Positions 1 through 11,187 of a stretch of 64,000 bases of DNA are shown here, piece by piece; positions within the stretch are counted from its first letter, which is position 1; the number at the start of each line of letters is the position of its first letter. The notes under the pieces were generated by a model, which saw only the letters and a list, made by a program, of their open reading frames with translations, ran no database searches and was not told the DNA's origin. The stretch is from Saturnia japonica. Taxonomy: Eukaryota; Arthropoda; Insecta; Lepidoptera; Saturniidae. The DNA lies in assembly GCA_033032175.1 (NCBI GenBank), contig CM065322.1, forward strand, positions 1 through 64,000. The letters run 5' to 3'. The translations under genes were made by a program, and so were the position numbers.

Positions 1-1251
1 CCGACACCCATCCCACCAGTAACCGTCGGCCGTCACCAAGCTTCTTAGCTGTTGCTACTGGACAAGTCACTATGGCCGTTCCAGTCCCATCCGGTCCGGG
101 ACGCGGGTCATTACTTTTTACCTGTCCAGGTGGGCATTTTCCTGCAGAGGCGATGGCTGCAATTAGTTTCTCGGCTGTGACCGAGTCGTCCAGGCCTGAG
201 ATGCGCACGCTTGCACTCCTCACCGGCCTGGACACCTTAATGTACCCTTCTGGGAAGAACAGCCTTATTTTATTCGCCAAAGCATCAGCTTTATCATTGC
301 TGTCAGCGCCAGGTACCTCCAATATAGCTGCTCCAGTCGCCGCCCTCCTGTAATTCACACCCTCGATTCCGAGGCTGCCTAGGTCTACACTGTCCCAGGT
401 CTTGGACAGCACCTCTTTGTACGTAAGACCTCTCGTTGCCACCTCCGACTGCAGCGTGATTACCACTGCAGTGGACTTTGAGGCACGAAGTCTACGGGTC
501 TTTTTACTCTTCTTGGGAGGCGCTGCCTTAGGCGTTGCCCTCTTGAACCTAGATGCCTTTTTGCCTCCCATGCCGACTAACACCCATTCCCCCTCGGAGG
601 ACTTGGGTGCAGCCAGCTTCTCGCTGTAGGAGGAGGGACGGGAATCGGGTGCAGCCGACTTTGGTACTGCTTTCCCTACCTTCTGGCGGCTCTTCTTCGC
701 AGCCGCTTGCCGGGAGTCTGCCAGCCGTGGAGGTCGAGTTTCGGGAGCTAGCGGTTTCGCCGTGAGCTGTGCAGCCTTTCTATCTGCCGCTAAAGGAGGG
801 CGGAGTCGTTGTTCCGGGAGGAGCCTATCCTCCAACGCCTCGAAGCGCGCACTCATTATATTGAGAATCTCCCTAAATTTCCCATCAATATCCGAAGTAT
901 CGCTCCGAGGACGCCCTTGTTGCCTCTGCGGCAAAGGAGGAAACTCTTCCCTGGAAAGCCTTCTTGGAGGTGAAGAGGGTGGCGCGACAACGGAAGAGAC
1001 GCTGAATTCGGGCACTGGCTGGCGGAACTTCAAGAAGTCCGCTCTTAACTCCGCGAGCTCTTTGCGGAGCTCTGCCAGTTCTTCTGCCTGTCTTCTGTTG
1101 GTCTCCTAAACCCGCGTGTATGCAGCTTGGACCCTCTCCAACTCCTCAGTGGTGGTCCGACTACTATATTTTACGACTGCGTCCTTAATGGACGCAGCCG
1201 CATCTTTGAGGGCTTTTGTAAACGTGCCTATTAAATTAAATGATAAAACAC
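1..1251 (-). pseudogene. R1-clade non-LTR retrotransposon ORF1 (gag-like), partial, with internal stop
   Basis: Read on the minus strand, one frame stays open from the window edge up to position 1105. It meets a single TAG at 1106-1108 and continues open upstream to about 1245. The product has an N-terminal Glu/Leu heptad stretch (EELAELRKELAELRADF) likely to form a coiled coil, a Pro/Arg/Lys-rich middle with EWVLVG, and then a domain with VRISGLDDSVTAEKL and a closing TCPVATAKKL..RRLLVGW. That order is what I know of R1-clade gag proteins just before their CCHC zinc knuckles, which would lie beyond the left edge. ORF1 proteins of this kind bind element RNA in a ribonucleoprotein. The single stop suggests a fairly recent but defective copy. 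At its 5' end it abuts a Copia LTR, so one element probably inserted into or beside the other. R1-clade assignment is by pattern only. Confidence 0.68.
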
Positions 1252-1381
1252 TGTTTAACCACTTTATTATAATTTACAGACTTAACGCTATGATGTCACA
1301 GAACAGAGAGAGCGAAAATAATTATAATACGTCAAGTGCGAGTCGACATTAAAAGGCGCGAAATTCAAAATACTTTTAACA
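1252..1381 (-). repeat. Candidate 3' LTR of the Copia-like element
   Basis: On the minus strand this 130-bp segment begins TGTTAAAAGT and ends GTTAAACA, the TG...CA form of Copia LTRs. It is preceded by a purine run (CGAAGGGAA, 1382-1390) that would be the polypurine tract. It holds an AATAAA signal (1263-1268) and lies about 90 bp after the RNase H stop codon, where a 3' LTR belongs. No 5' LTR survives, so the boundaries cannot be confirmed by comparison. Confidence 0.5.
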
Positions 1382-1471
1382 TTCCCTTCGAATTCAAGCC
1401 TCATAAACAAATATCTAAAAACAAGTATAAAATTTAACAGTGAAGTTGCATATTAAAAATATTTAAACAGT

Positions 1472-4400
1472 TTAAGAAAGAGAATTATATGAACACATTC
1501 CAAGTTTACATTTTAGAAATTGAAATTTATCTTTTGACAATGCTTTAGTTAGTATGTCTGCATATTGATAATCACTACTAACAAAGTTTAATGCAATAAT
1601 CTTTTGGCGATATTTTTCCTTAATAAAGTGATATTTAATTTCAATGTGCTTACATCTTTTATGAAAGTTTACATTTTTAATAACACTAATAGCACTTTGG
1701 TTGTCTAAATGAAGATACACTGTATCCTGTTTATATTCACCAATGTCACTTAAAAATTGTCTTATCCATATTGCCTCTTTGGTGGCAGCACAAGCTGCCA
1801 TGAACTCAGCCTCAGTTGTAGACAAGGCCACAGTTTGTTGCTTTTGGCTGGACCAAGTTACAGCTGCTCTATTCTTTATAAAAACATAGCCAGTGACTGA
1901 ACGACGTGTGTCAAGATCATTTGCATAGTCAGCATCACTGTACCCTATGACCTCTGAGGGTTGTGAAGTATGTGAGTAACACAGCCCATGTTCTTTTGTA
2001 TCTTTCAAATATTTGAAGATTCTTTTTACTGCGTTCCAATGAGTTTGATTGTAACAATTAAGGAATCGACTCACCAGACTGACTGCGAACATTATGTCTG
2101 GTCGACTTACAATGGCCAAATGCATTAGAGAGCCTACTGCTTCTCTGTATGATATATTCTTCTCAAGCTCCCCATCTCCTTTTTGTAATTTCATGTGAGG
2201 GTCAACTGGAATGCTGTTGGAATTGGCATTATTCATGTTAAATTTGTTTAACATTTCTTCTATATATTTAGTTTGATGTATAAATACGTAGTTATTAAAT
2301 CTTTCTATTTGCATTCCCACAAAGTTGCCTGGTGTGTTCAAGATTTTAATTTCAAATATAGTGTTTAATTCTTTGGTTATTTCTTTTAAAGCTTCTTCAT
2401 CCGATGAAAATAATAATCTATCATCGACATAAAGACAAAAGTAGCATTTCTTTTTATTGACCTGACCAACATAAACACATTGATCAGCTTTACTATTCAC
2501 AAAGCCAAAATTTTTAAGTACAGAGTCAAATTTATGGTTCCAACACCGAGGAGCCTGTTTTAATCCATATATGGACTTGTTTAGTTTACAGACTGTATTT
2601 TCATCACAGGACAGTCCATCTGGTGGAGTCATAAATATGGTCTCTACAAGTTCGCCATAAAGGAATGCTGTCTTAACATCTAATTGAATAATTTTAAGTT
2701 TGTTTTGAACGGCTACTGATAGTAGAAGACGAATTGAATCATACCTGACTGTTGGTGCAAATGTTTCTTGGTAATCAATACCTGCTGTTTGTGCATATCC
2801 TCTAGCACATAGTCTTGCTTTGTAGCGTGGACCCGTTGGTTCTTCTTTGATTCTGAACACCCATTTAGAGCCTATCACTTTGGCATTTTGGGGTTTTTCA
2901 ACCAATGTCCAGGTATTGTTTTTATGATGAGCATTAAGTTCTTCATCAATAGCTTTCTTCCAGTTTTTATTATTGATAGAGTTCATAGCTTCTTTATGTG
3001 TTAAAGGAACATCTAACAGAGTCTCTTCATGTTGACACAGGTAAGTATCTTTTTCTGCATGATCTGAATCTATAAAATTTTCTGTTCTTTTTCTTCTAGG
3101 TCTTAAGTTTACCTTACTTACTGGAGGAGTATCAATGCTGGTATCAGGTATGTATTCACTGTCTGAACTAGTTTTATCTTCATTTACTGTATCATATGAA
3201 CTTATTGAAATTGAGTCTTCATCTTTGTCAGTGTTAATTTTATTTACTTTTTCAATATCATTATTTGTTGCAGGGTGCTTCATGGACAATTCTACAGATA
3301 CATAATCTCTTTTCACAGTTGATTCAAGAAATATAGCATCTCTACTCTTTATTACTTTTCTGGAGTCCGGTATTATGAATCTGTAGCCCTTTGTGTGATC
3401 ACAATATCCAATGAAAATCATCTTTTGTGCCTTTGGATCCCATTTCTTGCGTTTCTCTTTGGGAAGATGAACCATGGCCTCACAACCAAATATACGCATA
3501 TGGTTCACCATTGGTTTTTGACCAGTCCACACTTCTTCAGGTGTTTTGAATAATAGAGACTTTGTAGGAGAACGATTGATTATGTAGGCAGCGGTATGTA
3601 TCGCATCAGCCCAATATTGTTTAGACAAGTTGGCATTCAGCAGCATACATTTTGCTCTTTCGATTAGAGTCCTATTCATGCGTTCTGCAGTCCCGTTTTA
3701 TTCTGGTGTGTAGGGTGTGGTTGTTTGATGTATGATGCCAGCGCTTTTCAGAAAATCAGAGACTCTTGTTGACATATTCCAAGCCGTTATCAGTTCGAAG
3801 AACTTTTATACGAGTATCTAACATATTCTCCACTTCATTCTTAAATTCTTTGAATTTTTCCAGGGCTTCCGACTTGTGACGGAGAAAATACAATAGATTT
3901 TCTTTGAATAGCCATCAAGAAATGTTATGAAGTATTTAGCACCTCCTAGAGTTTGTGTTTCCATAGGTCCACATATATCAGAGTGGATTATTTCAAGAAG
4001 ACTTTTACCTTTTGAGCCTTCATTTTTGAAAGGAAGCCGTGTCAGTTTACCTTCCTTGCAGGTTAAACATGTCGGATTTTCTGATTTTGCTGAGAAAATT
4101 ACATGTTCAGTATTTTCAGTCATTTTCTTTAAGCTATGAAAATTTAGGTGTCCCATTCTTTGGTGCCACAGGTAAACATCTTGTTCTTCAACATCAGACA
4201 TGCATGCATAGCCTCTTACAGGCATATTCAGCCGGTACATGTTGTTGACAATACTCGCTGTTGCTACTATCTGATTTTTATTATTCATAATAACACAGCC
4301 TGTTTGATCAAATTTTACTTGGCCACCACTTTTTATAATCTGACTTACGGATAATAGATTAGTTGCAAGTTCAGGAACATACAAAACGTTTGTAAACAGC

Positions 4401-4655
4401 ACCTTGTTTTCTTGACCTTTATCATTATATACATCTAAACTCACTTGTCCTGAGCATTGCACAGATAGAACTTTATTGTCTGCGACTCTTATGTTCTGTA
4501 TGACAGGAGTAATCTTGTTTTGAAGTAGACTCCTGTGCTTAGTCATATGTGAGGATGCACCAGAATCCACATACCAAGCATCTTCTTGAGTGGATGTCGC
4601 CACAAACACAGCTGCATAAGACGAACTGTTTGATTTTTGTGGTGTATTTTTAGAT
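1472..4655 (-). pseudogene. Copia-like retrotransposon pol: protease, integrase, RT and RNase H; frameshifted, gag lost
   Basis: The upstream part (4609 down to about 3890) has the aspartic-protease motif DSGASSHM (4567-4544), an HQRMGH..H..C..C zinc domain near 4163, and the first integrase aspartate in HSDICGPM (about 3979). The frame then shifts near 3890. A second frame carries the RTDNG integrase aspartate (3783-3797). It shifts back near 3775, and a TAA replaces a Gln codon at 3698-3700. From 3679 to 1472 a 735-codon frame is intact: integrase C-terminus, an acidic linker, RVT_2 reverse transcriptase (IQLDVKTAFLYG; YVDD at about 2431-2420), and RNase H (GYSDADYA; ALSTTEAE; LHLDNQSA). 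In life this polyprotein copies the element RNA and integrates it. The copy is dead through two frameshifts, one stop and loss of gag. Its upstream end stops at an AAAT-type repeat joined to another element. Confidence 0.93.
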
Positions 4656-4693
4656 TTATTTATGCTTTATTTTTATTTATTTATTTATTTTTA
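4656..4693 (-). repeat. (AAAT)n simple tail at the junction of two retroelements
   Basis: On the minus strand this AT tract of AAATA/AAAT units follows directly after the broken RT reading frame of the upstream R1-like piece and runs straight into the truncated Copia protease region. It resembles a LINE tail but sits in the middle of the RT ORF. Confidence 0.7.
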
Positions 4694-5770
4694 GAACCGA
4701 CCCTTCTAGAACACCACACCCAACGCAACGCTGGACCACAGCCCCCCTTCCATCCACGAAGGCGACCTCCCTGTCCTGGAGGTAGGCCCCCAACAGCCGC
4801 CGCAGGTACGAGGGCACTCCGAAAAACCGGAGCGCCTCCCGTATAACACCATGCGGCAGACTGTTGAAGGCGTTGGCGATGTCAATCGACACCGCCAACA
4901 ACCTACCTCTCCCCTCGGTCGCCTCCGCGGACCACTCCTTCAGGGTGGAGAGGGCGTCCAGCGTTGAACGCCCTCTCCGGAAACCGAACTGCCGGTCCGA
5001 GAGTACCGGCCCAACTTCCTCCATGTGCCGGACGACACGAGACGCCAGAATGCGCTCCAGCATCTTCCCCGTATCGTCCAGCAGCACAAGGGGCCGGTAC
5101 GAGGACGGGCAGGCCGGGGGGCGACCCTCCTTCGCCAGAAGGCAGAGTCGCCCCACCTTCCAGAGCTTCGGGAATTCCCATCTCTCGTCCTTGGCCCGTC
5201 CTATGGCCGCCTGCAGGGAATTACGGCATTCCCTGTAGGCAGCAAGCAACCGGGCCTCCTCCCCAATCTGCCGAACTCGTCGCCAGTGGCAGCGTTGCAG
5301 CTGCCGCCTCGCCGAGGAGCAGGCCACCCGGAGATCGGCAATCTCCGGGGCCACCAATACACCGCCCGCCTGTTTTGCGGACGGTTGTTGCCCCGCGGCA
5401 TCGACGCGTCGCAAACCGCCGTAAGGGCCCTACGGAAGCGGTCTGCGACCGCGTCGATATTTTCAGCTGCTGGAGCTGGCCCTCGCCAGCTCTCGGTCGA
5501 GGCGGCCAAGAACCCATCTGGGGAACACCGTCCTCCCACGGAGACGGTGCACCAGCTCCCCTGGGGGGTGGAGACCTCAAACCGAATATAGCAGTGATCG
5601 GAAAAGGTCTCCACCTCCTCCAGCACCCTCCAATCCTCCACACGGCGCGCGACAGACGGCGTGGCAAAGGAGACGTCCACCACGGACCCCCCGTTATGCC
5701 GCACGCACGTGTGGACGAACCCTCTATTGAGGAGGGATAGTCCAACTTGAACTGTCCACTGCTCCACTAG
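4694..5770 (-). pseudogene. R1-like LINE fragment: endonuclease C-terminus fused to part of RT
   Basis: One minus frame (5767 to about 5360) encodes the end of an apurinic-type endonuclease (GGSVVDVSFA and the terminal SDHCYIRFEV motif) and the start of the linker, up to RRAVYWW. A frameshift near 5350 moves the linker (EIADLRVACSSARRQ) into a second frame. After KDERWE the sequence jumps directly to FPKLWKVGRLCLLAKEG, so about 200 or more residues usual between linker and RT are deleted. RT fingers and motif A follow (SSYRPLVLLD; FGFRRGRSTLDAL; VSIDIANAFNSLPH). The frame ends at GSVLK in motif B and enters an AAAT tract, so the YADD motif is missing. GC content is much higher than the surroundings, which marks transferred mobile DNA. 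Confidence 0.88.
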
Positions 5771-7336
5771 CTACCCCCGGGGGTCCCGCTACATACGAAT
5801 ACGAAAGTTTCAGAAACTAGGGGTAGATCTCATCAAGAAATCTAAAGCCTTGTGTTCGAGAAAGTTTGCATAATATGTGCTGGGCCCTTGGGCGGACGGT
5901 GACCTTGACCTTGCTCCGTCGAGCTGAACTGCAGATTGTGCAGTATGTGTGTGTAGAGTTAAATGTGTGTAAGTGTGTGTGCAGCCTCAATCCCACAGGA
6001 TACTATCACGCAAGCAAGATCTTAATTACTTAAATTCTTAACTTCCAGAAATTAATATCATTCACATAATTCCCATAAGGAGTTGTTTCAAACTTGGGGT
6101 ATAATGCTCCCATAGCGCGAATAACAAGACTTGTTAACATACTCCATAAATCTAACAAGCTAGACATTTTAAATGACGACGTTCCGGCAATCAAAAAATA
6201 TTTCGCTCACTTAGAAGAATAATTTTGATCCAGTAGTTTATTATATATTAGAATTTATGTTGTTTATTACCTTTAATTTGATCTCTCGTCTGTTTCTTGT
6301 TACTCGCTATATTCTATTTATCATGTAGTCTACACTTTTAATTATAGTAGCACTAAGCAATGTTCTTTGTCTATTTTTCTTTACTTGTTTTAGTGTTTAT
6401 TATGTAAGTGTTCAAATAAATAAATAAATAAAGATAATGATCCATCCTATAAATAACATTTTGACAGTACAACCCGCTTGACATGATCCTTGAACTTGAT
6501 GTCCGGCAAATGAGTAATGTTTAAAAAAAAAAAAAAAAACTTTTATTAGTCTAATACGTCTAATACGTACGTATAATAGTCTAACACGGTACGACTAATT
6601 TATATTTATTTCTAGTATTAATATTGTGCTGATCTTTGACAAAATCAAGCTTGGCTAGTTTGATGTTCTGTATTTGCAAAATTAAATAATAGCAGAGAAA
6701 AGAAGGTGATAAATACATAATATTATATATTCATTTCGGGATTTTTTAGTTTGTATATTAAATCTACACGTCTATCTGTGTTTACCTTTAGTTTGTATTA
6801 ATTACAAATCCGGTGTAAAACGACCTTTCACGATCACTTTTTTGTTTTTCACCGAAAGATAATTTTGACAAACCATTGCGACTTACTTTCGACCCCTCCA
6901 TAACTGAAAAGTTATTAGACTTACAAATTTTGAACGTTTAATATGTCACCCAGAATCCCAAACATGAATAAACCTAAATATAGTTATAGAGTTATAAAGG
7001 TCGGGAACGTCGCATTTTTATAACATACTGACTGACACACAGTCAGTTGCAAGAAAGTCGTCATTAGCTCTCCATTTCTTATTATTCTATTAAAATTAAA
7101 GTCTCTATTAGTTGAATGACTATTGCGTAATGTTTCGCATTTCATTTTGAGTTGTCAGCACGTCGCTTTGAAAACTTTGAATACGAAATATTAAGAATCA
7201 ATAACAAAAAAAAATAAAAAAATAGGAAATTATATTACTGTTACGATATTCCTGTAGAATAAAGCTGTATTCTTTCATCACATTTTGAACGATGTGTCGC
7301 AGCGCAGGCTCCTGAAGACTTTCAATGTTATTCAGA
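5771..7336. other. Non-coding, with two A-rich tails
   Basis: No gene is recognised. An (AAAT)n tract at 6415-6432 ends a T-rich 200-bp stretch that looks like a LINE or SINE 3' end. A run of 17 A lies at 6523-6539. Confidence 0.5.
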
Positions 7337-7700
7337 ACTAGCTGTGCCCGCGGCGACGCTCACGTTGACTACGGAATGCCTTCGATCGGGCATACGGGCA
7401 TCTTTTTATAATTATGTAGTACATTAACATGTTAAATATGTTATGGTTTACTCAATGTTAGCCATTTAAGCATCGGAATTGATTCCCATAACCATGTTAT
7501 ATACGCAGAACACTTATGTATCTTTAAAATAAAAGTAGGCTAAGTTACTCTTTATAACATCAGCTATCTGCCAGTGAAAGTTCTGTCAAAATCGGTCTAA
7601 CCGTTTCGGAGATTACCCGGAAGAAACAGACAGACAAAATTTAATAAATTGTTTTTAATAGGTACCGTATATACTTTCATTTGTATTTAGTAAAAAGCTG
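7337..7700 (+). repeat. Dispersed lepidopteran repeat, family A, copy 1
   Basis: It begins ACTAGCTG followed by a CCCG-type start and contains TCAAAATCGGTC..CCGTTTCGGAG and ATTACCCGGAA followed by CAGACAGACA. The same order occurs at 30546-31035 and 57405-57545 on this strand and at 61840-62192 on the other. I recognise this as a common lepidopteran repeat. There is no ORF, so it is presumably non-autonomous. Confidence 0.8.
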
Positions 7701-8034
7701 TTATTTTAATCTGAATCTAGGCACAAGTTACGAATTATGTAATATATAAGTATATAAAAAAAATATATAAATGATGAAGAGTTGTGAAGCTTTGCAGATG
7801 AAAGTAGAGTTGGAAGAACATTTATATAAATGAATTCTACACCATGAACAGGTGGGTTCAGCACCTCAGTGACTTCTCAGTGCACTTGCTAAGTCGAGGG
7901 ATTTAGCACATCACTGTGTTCGGTGAGTCTTTTCGACTTATCACGTGAGTAGATAGGTAAAGTTTTGTTAAAACGTGAGCCAAAAATGGCCTTAAGGGAT
8001 AAAAGAGATCTATTTTGCTTGATGTTTGCTTTCA

Positions 8035-8790
8035 TTATCCACCAGCAGTCTTTGAGATCTCGAATTTTCGTCTGGAGCTGACGTAGAATAGTTTTAGCCG
8101 GGAGTCTGTTGTAGAGAATATCATTAACCGCCTTGATTCTTGTACGAGTGCCAATATCTCAGTATCAGAGTCCTCGAACCAATCTCGATTCTTCTTCTCC
8201 GGGTTACTGACTACTCTCATAGCTACATTGTGCACAATATATATCGGTCAAGCCTAATGTATTTAAGGATGTTGATGTTCACTTTACTCGGTGTTGAAAT
8301 TATACTGCTTTTTGGTGAGTTAATCAGTTTTGCAAAGTACAGTCTTGTTGGAATTTAATTGTTTGGCCAAGCGGTTTATAGCTAATATAGACTTTCGATC
8401 TAATTAACCGGTGATCAGTCCAACCCTCAGCGCCCCGCATAGCTCGGGTAATCAACCCTGCGCACAATAACATAATAAAACTAATGCCAGTGCTTAGAAC
8501 GTGGATACATCCAAGATGTTGTATATTTCTTTTCAGCAATACGAAAGAAGGTACTCGTAACGCATAGGTTGAATTCTGTGCGAAGAGGTAAAAGCAGTTC
8601 TTCGTTAGTGTTACTCTTACGAACATAGTGCTATCCAAGAACCAGTTTTCAAACATGATTATCAGAGCCAACTCGACTATTAAAATCACGCAGTAAGGTG
8701 TTTTTGTCGCAGGAAGGAATACCTTTCAAAATGTTCTTCAACTCTTTATAAAATTGAAATTTGCCAACATCGCTATACGTCATAGTAGGA
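8035..8790 (-). pseudogene. LINE endonuclease remnant (RTE/CR1-like), multiply frameshifted
   Basis: Minus-strand pieces in changing frames match one LINE ORF in order. First comes an endonuclease block with FYKELKNILKGIP and LLRDFNSRVGSDNH (about 8770-8650). Next are LGCIHVLS and RAMRGAEGWTDHRLIRSK (about 8520-8390), the terminal endonuclease motif. Last is a linker, KKNRDWFEDSDTEIL (about 8210-8150), that continues in another frame as TKIRDLKDCWW. These are the usual words of the insect LINE proteins often annotated as 'craniofacial development protein 2-like'. Several frameshifts and stops make it a fossil. No reverse transcriptase follows. Confidence 0.8.
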
Positions 8791-8802
8791 GCGCGTAAGC
8801 AC

Positions 8803-8976
8803 TTATTAGATTATTATTTATTGAAGAAATTGTACAATTATGTATTACATTTAATCTTAAGGCTAGTTTTCCACAAAACCGGTTTAGCGGTTTGACTGTG
8901 GGCGAGTCGCGTAAGTATTTCAATGTGTAACAAGTACTATATGTACCTATATTAGAGATAGTTACCAAGTCTTACA
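8803..8976 (-). other. 3' end of the array-bearing LINE
   Basis: This AT-rich stretch follows the LINE stop codon (8977-8979) on the minus strand and ends in an AATAAATAATAAT tail near 8805-8825, the likely 3' terminus of the element. Confidence 0.5.
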
Positions 8977-9677
8977 TTATAAACATAACAAATATTTTTT
9001 AATTTTCTTTTTAAATATATTAAAATCTAATTCCTTTCGGATATCCGCCGGCAGGCTATTTAGCAAGTAGGGTGCGCGCTTATTAAGTGTTCTATCATCG
9101 TAGTAGTTAACTACTCTAGGCACAATATACCTACCAGCAGACATCGACCGGGTATTATGACTATTTGTTATCAGTGAGATAAGTCATGGTCCTGTCCGGT
9201 ATGCTGGTTAATAAGCAAAAGCTATTTATGTTTTAGGCTGACAGGCAAGAAACCACATATTTTAAATAGTTTTCTATAATTACCCTTACAACTTGCTTTA
9301 GTCTTTTCTGTTACCATTAGCTTAAAAAAAATCTTATTTGCAAAGTTTCCAATTTATCCAAATATGTTTTAAATGTCAATCCATAACTGTCAAGACCATA
9401 ACCTGTCACTGACTCGACTAGTGTGAAACTGAAACTTAGGTGATAGAATTTACCAAGTAATATTCTTAATTTAGCACAAATATAATCTATATGTTGAGAC
9501 CACGAGAAGCTATTATCTATTTTAAGACCGAGGTAAGTAACTGAATTTACATTTACAGCTTATTTTATTGTTATGTATACACGAGTATTCGTGAGCAAAC
9601 AAGTCTAGAGGTAAGATAGAAAGTTGTGTATAAGGTGAGCGGATAACCAAGTTTTTTTTTCGGAGCTTAAAACTATC
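8977..9677 (-). pseudogene. LINE reverse transcriptase, C-terminal part (downstream side of the array)
   Basis: Minus-strand reading gives MYADDLCVLCAATD (YADD catalytic motif at about 9784-9773), then KWSHDNGIVLSSEK, and after frameshifts YLGLKIDNSFSWSQHIDY, LLGKFYHLSFS, and a C-terminal block YIVPRVVNYYDDR and LNSLPADIRKELD. It ends at a stop at 8977-8979. This is the palm/thumb half and tail of a Jockey-like LINE RT. The other half of the same RT lies beyond the tandem array at 18529-19027, so this is one element split by the array. It is inactivated by several frameshifts and by the array itself. Confidence 0.85.
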
Positions 9678-11019
9678 CCATTATCATGCGACCATTTGAA
9701 TACTGCATCGATATAATTTTGAATTAGCTGGTAGGTTTCCGTGATGTCCGTGGCAGCACATAGCACACACAGGTCGTCGGCATACATGTATGCGGTGCAA
9801 TGCTGCTTACTCTCCAGGTGATTATTAATTTTATCAGTAAACTGAAATAATAATGTACTTGTGCTTTTGTGCTTTTACCTTTTAAAAACCCGTCTTGGCA
9901 ACTATCAATTATATTGTTTTGTTGTAGGTACTTATCCAGCTGATTGACAACTACATTTTTCCATTATCATGCGACCATTTGAATACTGCATAGATATAAT
10001 TTTGAATTAGCTGGTAGGTTTCCGTGATGTCCGTGGCAGCACATAGCACACACAGGTCGTCGGCATACATGTATGCGGTGCAATGCTGCTTACTCTCCAG
10101 GTGATTATTAATTTTATCAGTAAACTGAAATAATAATGTACTTGTGCTTTTGTGCTTTTACCTTTTAAAAACCCGTCTTGGCAACTATCAATTATATTGT
10201 TTTGTTGTAGGTACTTATCCAGCTGATTGACAACTACATTTTTCCATTATCATGCGACCATTTGAATACTGCATCGATATAATTTTGAATTAGCTGGTAG
10301 GTTTCCGTGATGTCCGTGGCAGCACATAGCACACACAGGTCGTCGGCATACATGTATGCGGTGCAATGCTGCTTACTCTCCAGGTGATTATTAATTTTAT
10401 CAGTAAACTGAAATAATAATGTACTTGTGCTTTTGTGCTTTTACCTTTTAAAAACCCGTCTTGGCAACTATCAATTATATTGTTTTGTTGTAGGTACTTA
10501 TCCAGCTGATTGACAACTACATTTTTCCATTATCATGCGACCATTTGAATACTGCATCGATATAATTTTGAATTAGCTGGTAGGTTTCCGTGATGTCCGT
10601 GGCAGCACATAGCACACACAGGTCGTCGGCATACATGTATGCGGTGCAATGCTGTTACTCTCCAGGTGATTATTAATTTTATCAGTAAACTGAAATAATA
10701 ATGTACTTGTGCTTTTACCTTTTAAAAACCCGTCTTGGCAACTATCAATTATATTGTTTTGTTGTAGGTACTTATCCAGCTGATTGACAACTACATTTTT
10801 CCATTATCATGCGACCATTTGAATACTGCATCGATATAATTTTGAATTAGCTGGTAGGTTTCCGTGATGTCCGTGGCAGCACATAGCACACACAGGTCGT
10901 CGGCATACATGTATGCGTGCAATGCTGCTTACTCTCCAGGTGATTATTAATTTTATCAGTAAACTGAAATAATAATGTACTTGTGCTTTTGTGCTTTTAC
11001 CTTTTAAAAACCCGTCTTG

Positions 11020-11187
<168 letters not shown>

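Noticed and set aside
72..1109. Several plus-strand frames at the left end
   Set aside because: They are shadows of the R1-type gag frame on the minus strand.
4864..5740. Long plus-strand Pro/Arg-rich frames (up to 258 codons)
   Set aside because: Shadows of the GC-rich R1-like EN/RT fragment on the minus strand.
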